Below are positions 8,157 through 17,062 of a stretch of 64,000 nt of DNA, in pieces. The translations under genes and the position numbers were made by a program. Origin of the DNA: Amycolatopsis sp. NBC_00345. Its GTDB lineage: Bacteria; Actinomycetota; Actinomycetes; Mycobacteriales; Pseudonocardiaceae. The notes beneath the pieces are model-generated. The model was not told the DNA's origin. It saw only the letters and a program-made list of their open reading frames with translations, and ran no database searches. The DNA lies in NCBI RefSeq assembly GCF_036116635.1, contig NZ_CP107995.1:992001-1056000 (forward strand), in the 5' to 3' direction. Numbering within the stretch: the first letter of the stretch is position 1; each line of letters begins with the position of its first letter.

Positions 8157-10012
8157 CGGACGCGGTCGAAGGGCAGCCGCAGCACCGGCCCCGGCCGGAC
8201 GTCGGCCGCGTGCAGCCGGATCCGGTCCACTTCGGACGGTGCGAGGGCCCGGCGGTAGAGCCGGGTGTCGTCCAGTGCGCCGTTCAGGTGGTAGGCGCCG
8301 TCGAGCCGTTCGCCCAGCAGGAGCTGGAACGACACGGTCTGGCTGACCGAGCCGGGGGAGTCCGGCCCGTCGGCGACCTTGGCCCCGTCGACCAGGATCG
8401 TCAGCCGGCCCGCCGTGCGCTCCAGGGCCACGTGGTGCCAGGCCTGGTCGTCGTAGGCCTGTGCGGTGGTGACGGACTTCGTGCCCGCCGGCGTGGTCAT
8501 GGCGGCGATGAGCCGGTGCGACGCGGGTTCGCCGCGCAGCCACAGCTGCGGCGCCGTCGTGCCCATGCCGCCCAGCCAGAACAGCACCTGCGGGTCCTTC
8601 ACCGCGCCGTAGCGGAACCACGTGGTGAAGGTGAAGTCACCCGAGCCCGGCAGCTGCGACGGCGAGTACGGGACGCGGACGAAATCGTCGGCCCCGTCCA
8701 GGTTCAGCGCCCCGCCGAACCGGCCCGCCGTCACCGAGGCGCCGCCGAGGACCCGCGCGTCGGCGTGCGTGCTGGAGACGTCGGGGGTGGTCGGCCCGGC
8801 CGAGTGATGCCCGAGGTAGGCCTCGTCGAAGCGCGCGAAGCGGATCTCGTCACGGGCGTCGACGGCGCCGCCCTCGTACATCAGGCCGATCTTCGCGTCC
8901 GGGTCCCGCTGGTCGCTGAGCTGCACCAGGTCGGAGTAGCCCGACCAGTCCGTGGTCACGCGGGTGCCCTGCTCGGCGTTCTCCCAGGTGCGGCCGTTGT
9001 CGTAGGACGAGCGGACCATCATCCAGCGGCGCCGGTCGGTGTCCGACGGCGAGGCGAACAGGATCCGCTCGCCGCCCGGGCGCTGCAGGCGCAGCAGCGA
9101 GCCCTGCACCATCGGCGTGACGAGGTCGGGGATGGTGGTGAAGTTCCGGCTGAACGTCTCGCCGCCGTCGCGGCTCAGCGCGTAGTCACGGTTGCCGACG
9201 TCGGTGCCGCCCTGCTCGCGGCCGCCGGCGTAGATCGTGCCGTCGGGCAGTTCCACGACGCTGACTTCGGACGGCTTCTGTGTGTACGTCCCGCCGACCG
9301 GGTGCGGGTAACTGTCGACGGCGCCGACGTGCCAGCTCGCGCCGTCGTCGTCGCTGTAGATCAGGGCGGCGTAGTTCTCGATCGAGTTCGTGCCGTCGCT
9401 GCGCTCGGCGTTGACGCCGAAGACGAGCCGGCCCGCGTGACGGCCCTGGGCCAGCTGGATTCCGTGCACCGGGCCCGAGGCGTACCACGAATCCCACGCC
9501 GGCAGCTTCGCCTGCGCGCTGATGTCGACGGGCGCGGACCAGGTGCGGCCGTCGTCGTCGCTGTACTGCGAGTGCGGGGACCGCGGGCACGGGACGTCGC
9601 ATGCCTTGTCGTCGTCGCGGCCCTTGTTGTACGTGGTGATCAAGACGATCCGGCCGGTGCGGCTGTCCACAATGGGCACCGGGTTGCCGTGGGTGTCGCC
9701 GTCGCCGGGGTTGACCACCTGCAGCGGGGACCAGGTCCTGCCGCCGTCGGCCGAGCGCTTGAGCACCAGGTCGATGTCACCGGTGTCGCCGCAGTTGTCG
9801 ACGCGCCCCTCGGCGAACGCGAGCAGGGTGCCGTGCGTGCTGCGGACGATCGCGGGGATGCGGAAACAGGCGTACCCGGTTTCCTGATGGGGGTTGAAAA
9901 GGGCTTGCTGGTCGAATTGCGGGACTGGAGCACTGGCCGTCGCCGCGCCGGGCACGAGCAGCCCGGACAGCAGTACGACGAAGGCCAGCCCCCAGCGGGC
10001 AGTCGCTCTCAT
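8150..10012 (-). CDS. secreted exo-alpha-sialidase (GH33) with C-terminal LamG-like domain
   Basis: Releases terminal sialic acid from glycoconjugates outside the cell. 620 residues. A Sec signal peptide spans about 1-27 (hydrophobic core FVVLLSGLLV, AXA-like site TASA). The catalytic propeller carries the arginine motif FRIP at 50-53 and at least five Asp-boxes (SADGGRTW at 87-94, SDDDGRTW, SDDDGASW, SRDGGETF, SYDNGRTW). Residues about 430-600 form a concanavalin/LamG-type carbohydrate-binding domain (FTFTTWFRYG, QAWHHVALERTAGRLTILVD). Last gene of the operon; its ATG overlaps the GH42 stop (TGATG). Its stop lies inside the family A palindrome. Confidence 0.93.
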   Translation of the reverse strand: MRATARWGLAFVVLLSGLLVPGAATASAPVPQFDQQALFNPHQETGYACFRIPAIVRSTHGTLLAFAEGRVDNCGDTGDIDLVLKRSADGGRTWSPLQVVNPGDGDTHGNPVPIVDSRTGRIVLITTYNKGRDDDKACDVPCPRSPHSQYSDDDGRTWSAPVDISAQAKLPAWDSWYASGPVHGIQLAQGRHAGRLVFGVNAERSDGTNSIENYAALIYSDDDGASWHVGAVDSYPHPVGGTYTQKPSEVSVVELPDGTIYAGGREQGGTDVGNRDYALSRDGGETFSRNFTTIPDLVTPMVQGSLLRLQRPGGERILFASPSDTDRRRWMMVRSSYDNGRTWENAEQGTRVTTDWSGYSDLVQLSDQRDPDAKIGLMYEGGAVDARDEIRFARFDEAYLGHHSAGPTTPDVSSTHADARVLGGASVTAGRFGGALNLDGADDFVRVPYSPSQLPGSGDFTFTTWFRYGAVKDPQVLFWLGGMGTTAPQLWLRGEPASHRLIAAMTTPAGTKSVTTAQAYDDQAWHHVALERTAGRLTILVDGAKVADGPDSPGSVSQTVSFQLLLGERLDGAYHLNGALDDTRLYRRALAPSEVDRIRLHAADVRPGPVLRLPFDRVRS

Positions 10013-12030
10013 CAGTGGGTTTTCCCTTCACCTCGGGTCAGGACGGCCACCCCGCGCGGCGCCAGCGGCACCGAGCCGACAAGACGGCCGGGATCGGTGA
10101 GCAGGTCACGAGCGGGCTCGGGCAGCGGCACGGTGACCGCCTCCGCGCCGTGGTTGAGCAGGAACAAGTAAGCGCTTCCCCCGGCCGCTTCCCGGACGAT
10201 TGCCTGCACGCCGTCGGGCAGGTCCGGCAGCACCGGCTTGACCCCGGCTTCGGCAGTGACCCGGTCGAACAGCGCCCGCATGGCCACCGGGTCCGGCCGC
10301 GTCGCGAGGTACCAGGCGACCCCGTCGCCGAACTCGTGCCGGGTCACCGCGGCGCGGCCCGCCAACGAGCCGTCGCCGAACGTCGTGATCACCGACGCGC
10401 CTTCGGGTTGCACCCACTCGGACCAGATCGTGCCGGTCGCCGCTTTCCCCGCCGTGTCAATACTTATCGAGCCGCCTTCGGGCAGCGGCCAGAACTCGTC
10501 CACCCGCAGCCCCAGCACGTCGCGCAGCGGGGCCGGGTAGCCGCCGAGGTACGCGCGGTCGTTTTCGTCCACGATGGCGGAGAAGAAGGACACCACCAGG
10601 TGCCCGCCACCGGCCACATAGGACCGCAGGTTCTCCGCGACCCCGGCGTCCATCAGGTACAGATTCGGCACCACCACGAGCTTGTAACCGGACAGCTCTC
10701 GCGTCGGCCGCACGACGTCGCAGGTGACACCGGCGTCGAACAGTGGTGCGTAGTGCGCGAGGTGCGTGTCGAGCTGGCGCAGGTCGTCGGACGGGTGGGA
10801 GTCCAGTTCCAGCGCCCACCAGCTGGGCCAGTCGTGCAGGATCGCGACGTCGGCGTGCACGCGGGTGTCCGCCAGCTGCGGCAGCGCGGCCAGCTCGCGG
10901 CCCAGGTCCCGCACCTCGCGGAACGCGCGGGTGTCCCGGCCACCGTGCGGCACCATCGCCGAGTGGAACTTCTCGGCCCCGCCGGAAGTCTGGCGCCACT
11001 GGAAGAACAGGACGGCGTCCGCGCCGCGCGCCACGGCCTGCCAGCTGCCCAGGCGCATCGCCCCGGGCGGCTTCGGGCCGTTGCGGGTGCGCCAGTTCAC
11101 CGCGCTCGGCGCCTGCTCCAGCAGCATCCACGGCTGTCCGTCCTTCGTGGACCGGACGAGGTCGTACGCGAACGCCGCCTCCACATGGCTGCGCGGTTCG
11201 TGCGGGTCGGGGTACGAGTCGAGGCTGACGATGTCCTCATGCGGCGTCCACGTGTGCCAGTCGAGCGCCTTCTGCACCAGGCCGACGAAGTTCGTGGTCA
11301 CCGGCACGTCCGGCGTCACGCGGCTGAGCACCTCGCGCTCGGTCAGGTAGCAGCCGAGGGCGGCGTCGGAGGAGAACCGGTGGTAGTCCAGCTGCTGCGC
11401 GGGGTTCGGGAAGGTCGGCGCGACGCGCGGCGGCTCGATCTCCGCCCAGTCCTCGTAACGCTGCGACCAGAACGTGGTGCTCCACGCGGCGTTCAGCGAG
11501 TCCATTGTGGAGTAACGGCGCCGGAGCCAGCGCCGGAAGTCCGCGGCGGAGTTCTCGCAGTAACACGCGCGGATGTGGCAGCCGAACTCGTTGCCGATGT
11601 GCCACATGGCCAGCGCCGGGTGCCCGGCGTAACGCGTGGCGACCTGCTCGACGAGCCGGGCCGCGTGCTCGCGGAACACCTGGCTGGACGGGCAGAACTG
11701 CTGCCGCGCGCCCGCCGAGAGCCGGGTGCCATCCGCGCGGACCGGCAGGATCTCCGGGTACCGGTGGGACAGCCACGGTGGCGGCGACGCCGTCATGGTC
11801 GCCAGGCAGGCCGCGACGCCGTTGCCTGAGAGCTTGTCCATCACGGTGTCGAACCAGCCGAAGTCGAACTCGCCGGGCCGCGGCTCCACCTGTGCCCAGG
11901 AGTAGATCCCCATGGTCACCAGGGAGACCCCGGCCTCGGCCATCAGCTTCACGTCTTCGTCCCACACCTCGGGGGACCAGTGCTCGGGGTTGTAGTCGCC
12001 CCCGTAGTGGATCCGGTCGAAGGCGACCAT
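10012..12030 (-). CDS. GH42 beta-galactosidase
   Basis: Cytoplasmic beta-galactosidase of glycoside hydrolase family 42, 672 residues, full length. The TIM barrel begins at FDRIHYGGDYNPEHW. The acid/base glutamate is E148 in MWHIGNEFG and the nucleophile E305 in WMLLEQAPSAVNW. A Cys cluster (CHIRACYC, 151-158) resembles the zinc site of the family. The trimerisation domain follows (about 400-600). No signal peptide. It abuts the aldolase gene with no gap and overlaps the sialidase start, so it should act on galactosides left after sialic acid removal and imported by the ABC system. Confidence 0.93.
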   Translation of the reverse strand: MVAFDRIHYGGDYNPEHWSPEVWDEDVKLMAEAGVSLVTMGIYSWAQVEPRPGEFDFGWFDTVMDKLSGNGVAACLATMTASPPPWLSHRYPEILPVRADGTRLSAGARQQFCPSSQVFREHAARLVEQVATRYAGHPALAMWHIGNEFGCHIRACYCENSAADFRRWLRRRYSTMDSLNAAWSTTFWSQRYEDWAEIEPPRVAPTFPNPAQQLDYHRFSSDAALGCYLTEREVLSRVTPDVPVTTNFVGLVQKALDWHTWTPHEDIVSLDSYPDPHEPRSHVEAAFAYDLVRSTKDGQPWMLLEQAPSAVNWRTRNGPKPPGAMRLGSWQAVARGADAVLFFQWRQTSGGAEKFHSAMVPHGGRDTRAFREVRDLGRELAALPQLADTRVHADVAILHDWPSWWALELDSHPSDDLRQLDTHLAHYAPLFDAGVTCDVVRPTRELSGYKLVVVPNLYLMDAGVAENLRSYVAGGGHLVVSFFSAIVDENDRAYLGGYPAPLRDVLGLRVDEFWPLPEGGSISIDTAGKAATGTIWSEWVQPEGASVITTFGDGSLAGRAAVTRHEFGDGVAWYLATRPDPVAMRALFDRVTAEAGVKPVLPDLPDGVQAIVREAAGGSAYLFLLNHGAEAVTVPLPEPARDLLTDPGRLVGSVPLAPRGVAVLTRGEGKTH

Positions 12031-12960
12031 CTAGAGCAACCCCGCTTCCGCGAGCTTCTCCTTGATGCGCAACAGTTCGTCGTCGTTCAGCGGCAGCTGC
12101 GGCGGCGCCATGACAGCGTTGTCGATGAACCCGCGCATCTTCATCGCCGCCTTGAACGCGCCGAGTGCGGCCGAGCCGCGGCCCATCCGGTCCGGCGCCG
12201 CCACGTCGATGATGCCGAACAGCGTGAGCAGGCGTTCCTGTTCACGGCGCGCGGCGTGCGGGTTGCCGGAGCGGCAGTGGTCGTAGATCAGCACGTAGCC
12301 GACGGGGTCGACGTTGCCGAGCCCCGGCACGGCGCCGTCGGCGCCCATGGCGAGCGCCGAGTCCACGAGCAGCTCCGAGCCGGTGAACACGGCGAACCGG
12401 TCCAGCCCGCGCTCACGCCGTTCCTTGAGCACGAAGCGGAAGCCGGCCTCGTCGCCGCTGGAGTCCTTCAGCCCGGCGAGCACGCCCGCCTCGGCCAGGT
12501 CGAGCACCAGGTTCCGGTCGAGCTTGGTGTGCACTGCGACCGGGATGTCGTAGGCGAAAATCGGCAGCACGGTCTGCTCGTGCAGCAGCCGGAAGTGCCG
12601 GTCGATCTCGGTCACGTGCGTGCGCGTGTAGTACGGCGCGGTGATCACGACCGCGTCGGCGCCGGCCGCTTCGGCGGTCTTCACGTGCTCGGCCACGCGC
12701 TGGGTCGTCATGTCGATACAGCCCGCCAGCACCGGCACACGGCCGGCGACCTGGTCCACGGCCGTCTCGACGACGACGCGGCGCTGCGCGTCGGGCAGGA
12801 ACGCGACCTCGCCGGACGAGCCGAGCACGAAGACGCCGTGCACGCCCGCGTCGAGCTGGACCTCGATGTGGCGGCGCAGCGACTCGGTGTCGACGGTGAA
12901 GTCGTCGTTGAAGGGGGTGCACAGGGGCGGGATGATGCCGGCGAACTTCGTCGCGGTCAT
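12031..12960 (-). CDS. N-acetylneuraminate lyase / DapA-family class I aldolase
   Basis: 309-residue TIM-barrel aldolase. The Schiff-base lysine is K165 (GLKDSSGD) and the catalytic tyrosine Y137 (YDIP); GSSGE (48-52) binds the keto-acid carboxylate. From memory, the positions 137 and 165 are those of E. coli NanA rather than DapA (133/161), although the flanking residues are intermediate. With a sialidase in the same operon, cleavage of N-acetylneuraminate to ManNAc and pyruvate is the likeliest role; dihydrodipicolinate synthase is less likely. The ATG at 12960 overlaps the DppF stop (ATGA). No nanE, nanK, nagA or nagB is nearby. Confidence 0.8.
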   Translation of the reverse strand: MTATKFAGIIPPLCTPFNDDFTVDTESLRRHIEVQLDAGVHGVFVLGSSGEVAFLPDAQRRVVVETAVDQVAGRVPVLAGCIDMTTQRVAEHVKTAEAAGADAVVITAPYYTRTHVTEIDRHFRLLHEQTVLPIFAYDIPVAVHTKLDRNLVLDLAEAGVLAGLKDSSGDEAGFRFVLKERRERGLDRFAVFTGSELLVDSALAMGADGAVPGLGNVDPVGYVLIYDHCRSGNPHAARREQERLLTLFGIIDVAAPDRMGRGSAALGAFKAAMKMRGFIDNAVMAPPQLPLNDDELLRIKEKLAEAGLL

Positions 12961-13922
12961 GAGGCGTTCACTCCGGTGAGGGTCTCTGGGTGGATGCAGC
13001 GGTAGGCGTGCCCGGCGGTCTCGGTGAGCGGCGGCAGCGCTGCCGCGCACTCGTCCGTGGCCTTCGGGCACCGGGTGTGGAACGGGCAGCCCGGCGGCGG
13101 TGCCGTGGCGGACGGGACGGGTCCACTGAGGACGATCGGCTCGACCGGGTGCAGCAGGCTCGGCGTGGCCGAGAACAGCGCCCGGGTGTAGGGATGCCGG
13201 GCGCCGGAAGGAAGTTCCGCGGCCGGCGCCGTTTCGACGACGCGGCCGAGGTACATCGTCACGATCCGGTCGCTCATCCGCCGCACGGTCTGGATGTCGT
13301 GCGAGACGAAGACCATCGCGAGCCCGAGCCGTTCGCGCAGGTCGATCAGCAGGTTCAGGATCTGCGCGCGGACCGAGACGTCCAGCGCGGACGTCGGCTC
13401 GTCCGCCACCAGCAGGTCCGGGCCCAGCGCGAGGGCCCGCGCGATCGCGACGCGCTGGCGCTGCCCGCCGGACAGCTGCGAGGGCACGGCGTCGGCCACG
13501 CTGCCCGGCAGCCCGACCAGCCCCATCAGCTCCCGCACGCGCTCCTCGCGTTCGGCGGGGGAGCCGGCGTGGTGCACGTCGAGCGGGTCGCGCAGGATCT
13601 TCGCGACCGGCAGCCGCCGGTTCAGCGCCGTGGCCGGGTCCTGGAAGATCATCCCGACCCGGCGGCCGACGTCGGCCGCACGCAGCTCCGAAAGCGGCTT
13701 TCCTTGGTAGCGCACGGTTCCCGACGTCGGGCGCTGCAGCCCGACGAGCACCTTGGCGAGCGTGGACTTGCCGCAGCCGGACTCGCCGACCACACCCACG
13801 GTCTCGCCCGCGGAGATGGTCAGGTTCGCGTCGGTGAGCGCGTACACGCTGTCGCGCCCGAACAGGCTCGCCGCCCGGATCCGGTGCACCACATGCACAC
13901 CGTCGACTTCGACCAAGCTCAT
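12957..13922 (-). CDS. oligopeptide-type ABC transporter ATPase (DppF/OppF-like)
   Basis: 321-residue ATP-binding subunit. Walker A GESGCGKS at 46-53, Q-loop in IFQDPATALN, signature LSGGQRQR, Walker B LLVADEP. The C-terminal oligopeptide-family extension has the Cys pattern CPFHTRCPKATDEC, which in some relatives holds an Fe-S cluster. ATG at 13922 with GAAAGG upstream; the frame extends to 13976 without a ribosome site. Pairs with the ATPase half of the DppCD fusion. Confidence 0.9.
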   Translation of the reverse strand: MSLVEVDGVHVVHRIRAASLFGRDSVYALTDANLTISAGETVGVVGESGCGKSTLAKVLVGLQRPTSGTVRYQGKPLSELRAADVGRRVGMIFQDPATALNRRLPVAKILRDPLDVHHAGSPAEREERVRELMGLVGLPGSVADAVPSQLSGGQRQRVAIARALALGPDLLVADEPTSALDVSVRAQILNLLIDLRERLGLAMVFVSHDIQTVRRMSDRIVTMYLGRVVETAPAAELPSGARHPYTRALFSATPSLLHPVEPIVLSGPVPSATAPPPGCPFHTRCPKATDECAAALPPLTETAGHAYRCIHPETLTGVNAS

Positions 13923-13983
13923 ACTGTGCCTTTCGTTATCAATCCGACCACAGTCACGGCGGAATCGGCTGTACACAAGAAGG

Positions 13984-15990
13984 TCACCACGGTCCGCCTA
14001 CTTTTGGCCGGATTGATACCGGCGCCCCTTCCGCGATCACCGGCGTCGTGCGCTCGGCCGGGTAATGGCAGGCCACGACGTGTCCGGCCTGATCGCCCAC
14101 CCGGTCCGGAGCCACTTCGAAGCACTGCCCGCGCGCCGCCGGGCAGCGCGCGGCGAACCGGCAGCCGGGCGGGAAGTCCGCGGGCGCGGGGACCACCCCC
14201 TTGATCTGGGTGAGCGTGGCCTCGTGCTCCTCCAGCGACAGCACCGCGCCGAGCAGGCCGCGGGTGTAGTGGTGCCGCGGCGAGCCGATCACCTGCGCGG
14301 TGGCGCCGGTCTCGGCCACCTGCCCGCCGTACATCACCACGACGCGGTCGGCGACGTCGGAGACCAGCGCGAGGTCGTGCGAGACCAGGATCAGCGCGAA
14401 GCCCAGCTCCTCCTGCAGCCGCAGCAGGAGCGCGATGATCTGGGCCTGCACGGTCACGTCGAGGGCGGTGGTCGGCTCGTCGGCCACGATCAGCTGAGGG
14501 CTGCGGGAGAGCGCCATCGCGATCAGCACGCGCTGGCGCTGGCCGCCGGACAGCTCGTGCGGGTACGCGCGCAGTGTCCGGCCGGGGTCGAGGTTCACCA
14601 GCTCCAGCAGCTCTTCCGGGCTGCGGGTGCCGCCGCGGCGGGTGAACTGCTTGAGCTGCGCGCGGATCGTCATCGCCGGGTTCAGCGAGCTGAGCGCGTC
14701 CTGGTAGACCATGGAGATGTCGTGGCCGAGGTGACGGCGGCGGGCGCCCGGCTTCATGGTGAGCAGGTCCTCGCCCTCGAACCGGATCTCGCCGGACAGG
14801 CGCGCGGCGCCCGGTTGCAGCCCCATCACCGAAAGCGCGGTGAGCGACTTGCCGCAGCCGGACTCGCCGATCAGCCCGAGCACTTCGCCGGCGCGGACGG
14901 TGAACGACACGTCGTCCACCACGTTCACGCCGTCGTGCCGGTCGGGGAACGCGATGGCGAGGTTCTTCACTTCCAGCACCATGCGCTGCCCGGTCAGGTC
15001 ACGCGCCTTGGCCGCCAGCCGTTCCCCGGCCTCCAGCAGGCCCGCGATCGGCAGCGCGGGGGCGGCGTCCGCCCCGGCCGCGATGGCCTGCTCGATCTCC
15101 TGCGCCACGCGGCCGGACTTGCCGTCGCGGCCCGAGGGCGCCGCCCACGCGTCGGAGATGCCCTCGGACAGGACGTTCAGCGCCAGCACGGTGAAGAGGA
15201 TCAGCAGGCCGGGGAACAGCGTCGCCCACCAGCCGCCGGTCAGCACCAGGTCCTTGCCGTCGGCCAGCACCGAGCCCCACGACGGGTCCGGCGGCTGGAT
15301 GCCCGCGCCGATGAACGACAGCGACGCCTCGAACACGATCGCGTCGGCCACCGTCACCGTGCAGAACACCAGGATCGGCGCCGCGCAGTTGACCGCGATG
15401 TGCCGCGTGAGGATGAAGAGCCGCTTCGCGCCGATCACGCGCTCGGCGGCCACGTAGTCCTCGCCGTACTGCGCGAGCACGTTCGCCCGCACCACCCGGG
15501 CCACCGACGGCATGTTCAGGAAGCCGATCGCGAGGATCAGCACCAGGATGCCGCGGCCGAACACGGCGACCAGCACCGCGGCCAGCGCGATGCCGGGGAA
15601 CGCCATGATCACGTCCATCACGCGCATCACGACCGCGTCCACCTTGCGCCGGGACGTCGCCGCGAACGAGCCGATCACCACACCCGTGGCGAGCGCGAGC
15701 AGCGTGGCGCCGAGGCCGATCGCGAGCGACCAGCGGGTGCCGGCCACCAGGCGGGAGAAGACGTCCCGCCCGGACTGGTCGGTGCCGAACCAGTGCGCGG
15801 CGCCCGGGCCGCCGGTGTCGGTGCTGAGCGCGTCCGGGTCGTGCGTGGCCAGCAGCGTGCCGAGGACCGCGACGAGCAGCAGCAGCGCGAGCACGCCCAG
15901 CGCGGCCCACGACGTGGCCGGGAGCTTCCGGAACCGGATGCCCGGCCGGGCCAGGCGCGCGGTCAGGTTCGGGCGGATCACCGGGCGCAT
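13984..15990 (-). CDS. ABC transporter permease-ATPase fusion (DppC-DppD)
   Basis: 668 residues. Residues 1-290 are a DppC-type permease: an N-terminal helix (28-48), periplasmic WFGTDQSGRDVFSR (68-81), then five further helices with the EAA-type loop RVIGAKRLFILTRHI. A linker (about 290-335) leads to a DppD-type ATPase from residue 337: Walker A GESGCGKS (375-382), LSGGQRQRV, VADEPTTALD, and a C-terminal CRFAARCPAARGQC tail. Such in-frame fusions are known in actinobacterial oligopeptide systems. The start overlaps the DppB stop by one base (TGATG). Confidence 0.92.
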   Translation of the reverse strand: MRPVIRPNLTARLARPGIRFRKLPATSWAALGVLALLLLVAVLGTLLATHDPDALSTDTGGPGAAHWFGTDQSGRDVFSRLVAGTRWSLAIGLGATLLALATGVVIGSFAATSRRKVDAVVMRVMDVIMAFPGIALAAVLVAVFGRGILVLILAIGFLNMPSVARVVRANVLAQYGEDYVAAERVIGAKRLFILTRHIAVNCAAPILVFCTVTVADAIVFEASLSFIGAGIQPPDPSWGSVLADGKDLVLTGGWWATLFPGLLILFTVLALNVLSEGISDAWAAPSGRDGKSGRVAQEIEQAIAAGADAAPALPIAGLLEAGERLAAKARDLTGQRMVLEVKNLAIAFPDRHDGVNVVDDVSFTVRAGEVLGLIGESGCGKSLTALSVMGLQPGAARLSGEIRFEGEDLLTMKPGARRRHLGHDISMVYQDALSSLNPAMTIRAQLKQFTRRGGTRSPEELLELVNLDPGRTLRAYPHELSGGQRQRVLIAMALSRSPQLIVADEPTTALDVTVQAQIIALLLRLQEELGFALILVSHDLALVSDVADRVVVMYGGQVAETGATAQVIGSPRHHYTRGLLGAVLSLEEHEATLTQIKGVVPAPADFPPGCRFAARCPAARGQCFEVAPDRVGDQAGHVVACHYPAERTTPVIAEGAPVSIRPKVGGPW

Positions 15991-16949
15991 CACGAGTGGC
16001 TCCTCAGCCGCGGATTGGCGATCAGGTACAGCACGTCGACGATCAGGTTCACCAGCACGAAGCCCACGGCGATCGTGATGACAAAACCCTGCACCTTGGC
16101 GGTGTCGCCGTCCTGCACGGCCTGGATCATGTTCTGCCCCATGCCGGGCAGCGCGAACATCGTCTCGATCACCACGGCCCCGCCGAGCAGGTAGCCGACC
16201 CGCAGCCCCAGCACGGTCAACGGGTTCACGAGCGCGTTTCGCAGCACGTTGCGGCCCACCACGACCACGGGCGGCAGGCCGCCGCCGCGCGCGGTGCGCA
16301 CGTAGTCCTTGTCCAGCTCCTCCACCATCGACGTGCGGATCACGCGCGTCAGCTGCGCGGCCACCGGCAGCGACAGCGAGACCGCCGGCAGCGTCAGCGA
16401 GTTGAGCCAGCCGGAGAACGAATCGGCCGGGCTGACGTAACCACTGGTGGGGAACAGGCCCTCGCCCACGGCGAGCCACTGCACGAGCAGCAGGGCGATC
16501 CAGAACGCCGGCGCCGCGACCCCCGCGAGCGTGACCACCCGGATCAGGTGATCCGGCCAGCGGTCGCGGAACAGCGCCGAGGTCACGCCGAGCACGATCG
16601 ACAGCACCAGCGCGATCGCCAGCCCGAGCAGCGTCAGCTGGACGGTGAGCGGGAGCGCGGTGGCGATGGTCTGCCCGACCGGCTCCCTGGTGATCACGCT
16701 GGTGCCGAAGTCGCCTTGCAGCAGGTGCCAGACGAAGTGCACGTACTGCAGCGGCAGCGGGTCGAGCAGGCCGTTGTCGGCCCGGAACTGCTGCAGCTGC
16801 GCGGCGGTGGCGTTCGCCCCGTTGAACGCGGCGAGCGCCGGGTCGACGGGCGAGAAGCGCATCACGATGAACACGAACAGGATCACGCCGAGCAGCAGCG
16901 GGATCAGGGCGAGGATGCGGCCGGCCAGCATCCGCACGACGACGGTCAC
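15990..16949 (-). CDS. ABC transporter permease (DppB-like)
   Basis: 319-residue permease with six predicted helices; the first (LALIPLLLGVILFVFIV) is followed by the family's periplasmic sequence. The DppB motif GDFGTSVITREPV and the EAA loop ARGGGLPPVVVVGRNVLRN are present. GTG at 16949 with GGAG seven bases upstream. Separated from the solute-binding protein gene by 113 bases that hold a perfect 23-base-arm palindrome. Confidence 0.92.
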   Translation of the reverse strand: MTVVVRMLAGRILALIPLLLGVILFVFIVMRFSPVDPALAAFNGANATAAQLQQFRADNGLLDPLPLQYVHFVWHLLQGDFGTSVITREPVGQTIATALPLTVQLTLLGLAIALVLSIVLGVTSALFRDRWPDHLIRVVTLAGVAAPAFWIALLLVQWLAVGEGLFPTSGYVSPADSFSGWLNSLTLPAVSLSLPVAAQLTRVIRTSMVEELDKDYVRTARGGGLPPVVVVGRNVLRNALVNPLTVLGLRVGYLLGGAVVIETMFALPGMGQNMIQAVQDGDTAKVQGFVITIAVGFVLVNLIVDVLYLIANPRLRSHS

Positions 16950-16982
16950 GGGGTCTCCTAGTGGATCTTGCCTGCGCCCTTG

Positions 16983-17037
16983 TGCCCTGAAGGCCACCAT
17001 GAGGGACCTTGATGCCCTCATGGTGGCCTTCAGGGCA
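16983..17037. repeat. palindrome between solute-binding-protein gene and dppB-like gene
   Basis: Perfect 23-base arms (left begins TGCCCTGAAGGCCACCATGA) around ACCTTGATG. Unlike the other palindromes in this window it lies inside an operon, where it could partly terminate or stabilise the upstream mRNA and so raise binding-protein output over the membrane subunits. Confidence 0.8.
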
Positions 17038-17062
17038 TGCCGGGCACTCGCAAGGCTCGTGG

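Noticed and set aside
12031..12960. Calling the DapA-family gene dihydrodipicolinate synthase
   Set aside because: Operon context (sialidase, GH42, sugar-type regulator) and the 137/165 positions fit an N-acetylneuraminate lyase better; lysine-biosynthesis neighbours are absent.
13984..15990. Permease-ATPase fusion as an assembly frameshift joining two genes
   Set aside because: The frame is continuous through a plausible 45-residue linker, and such fusions are common in actinobacterial peptide transporters.
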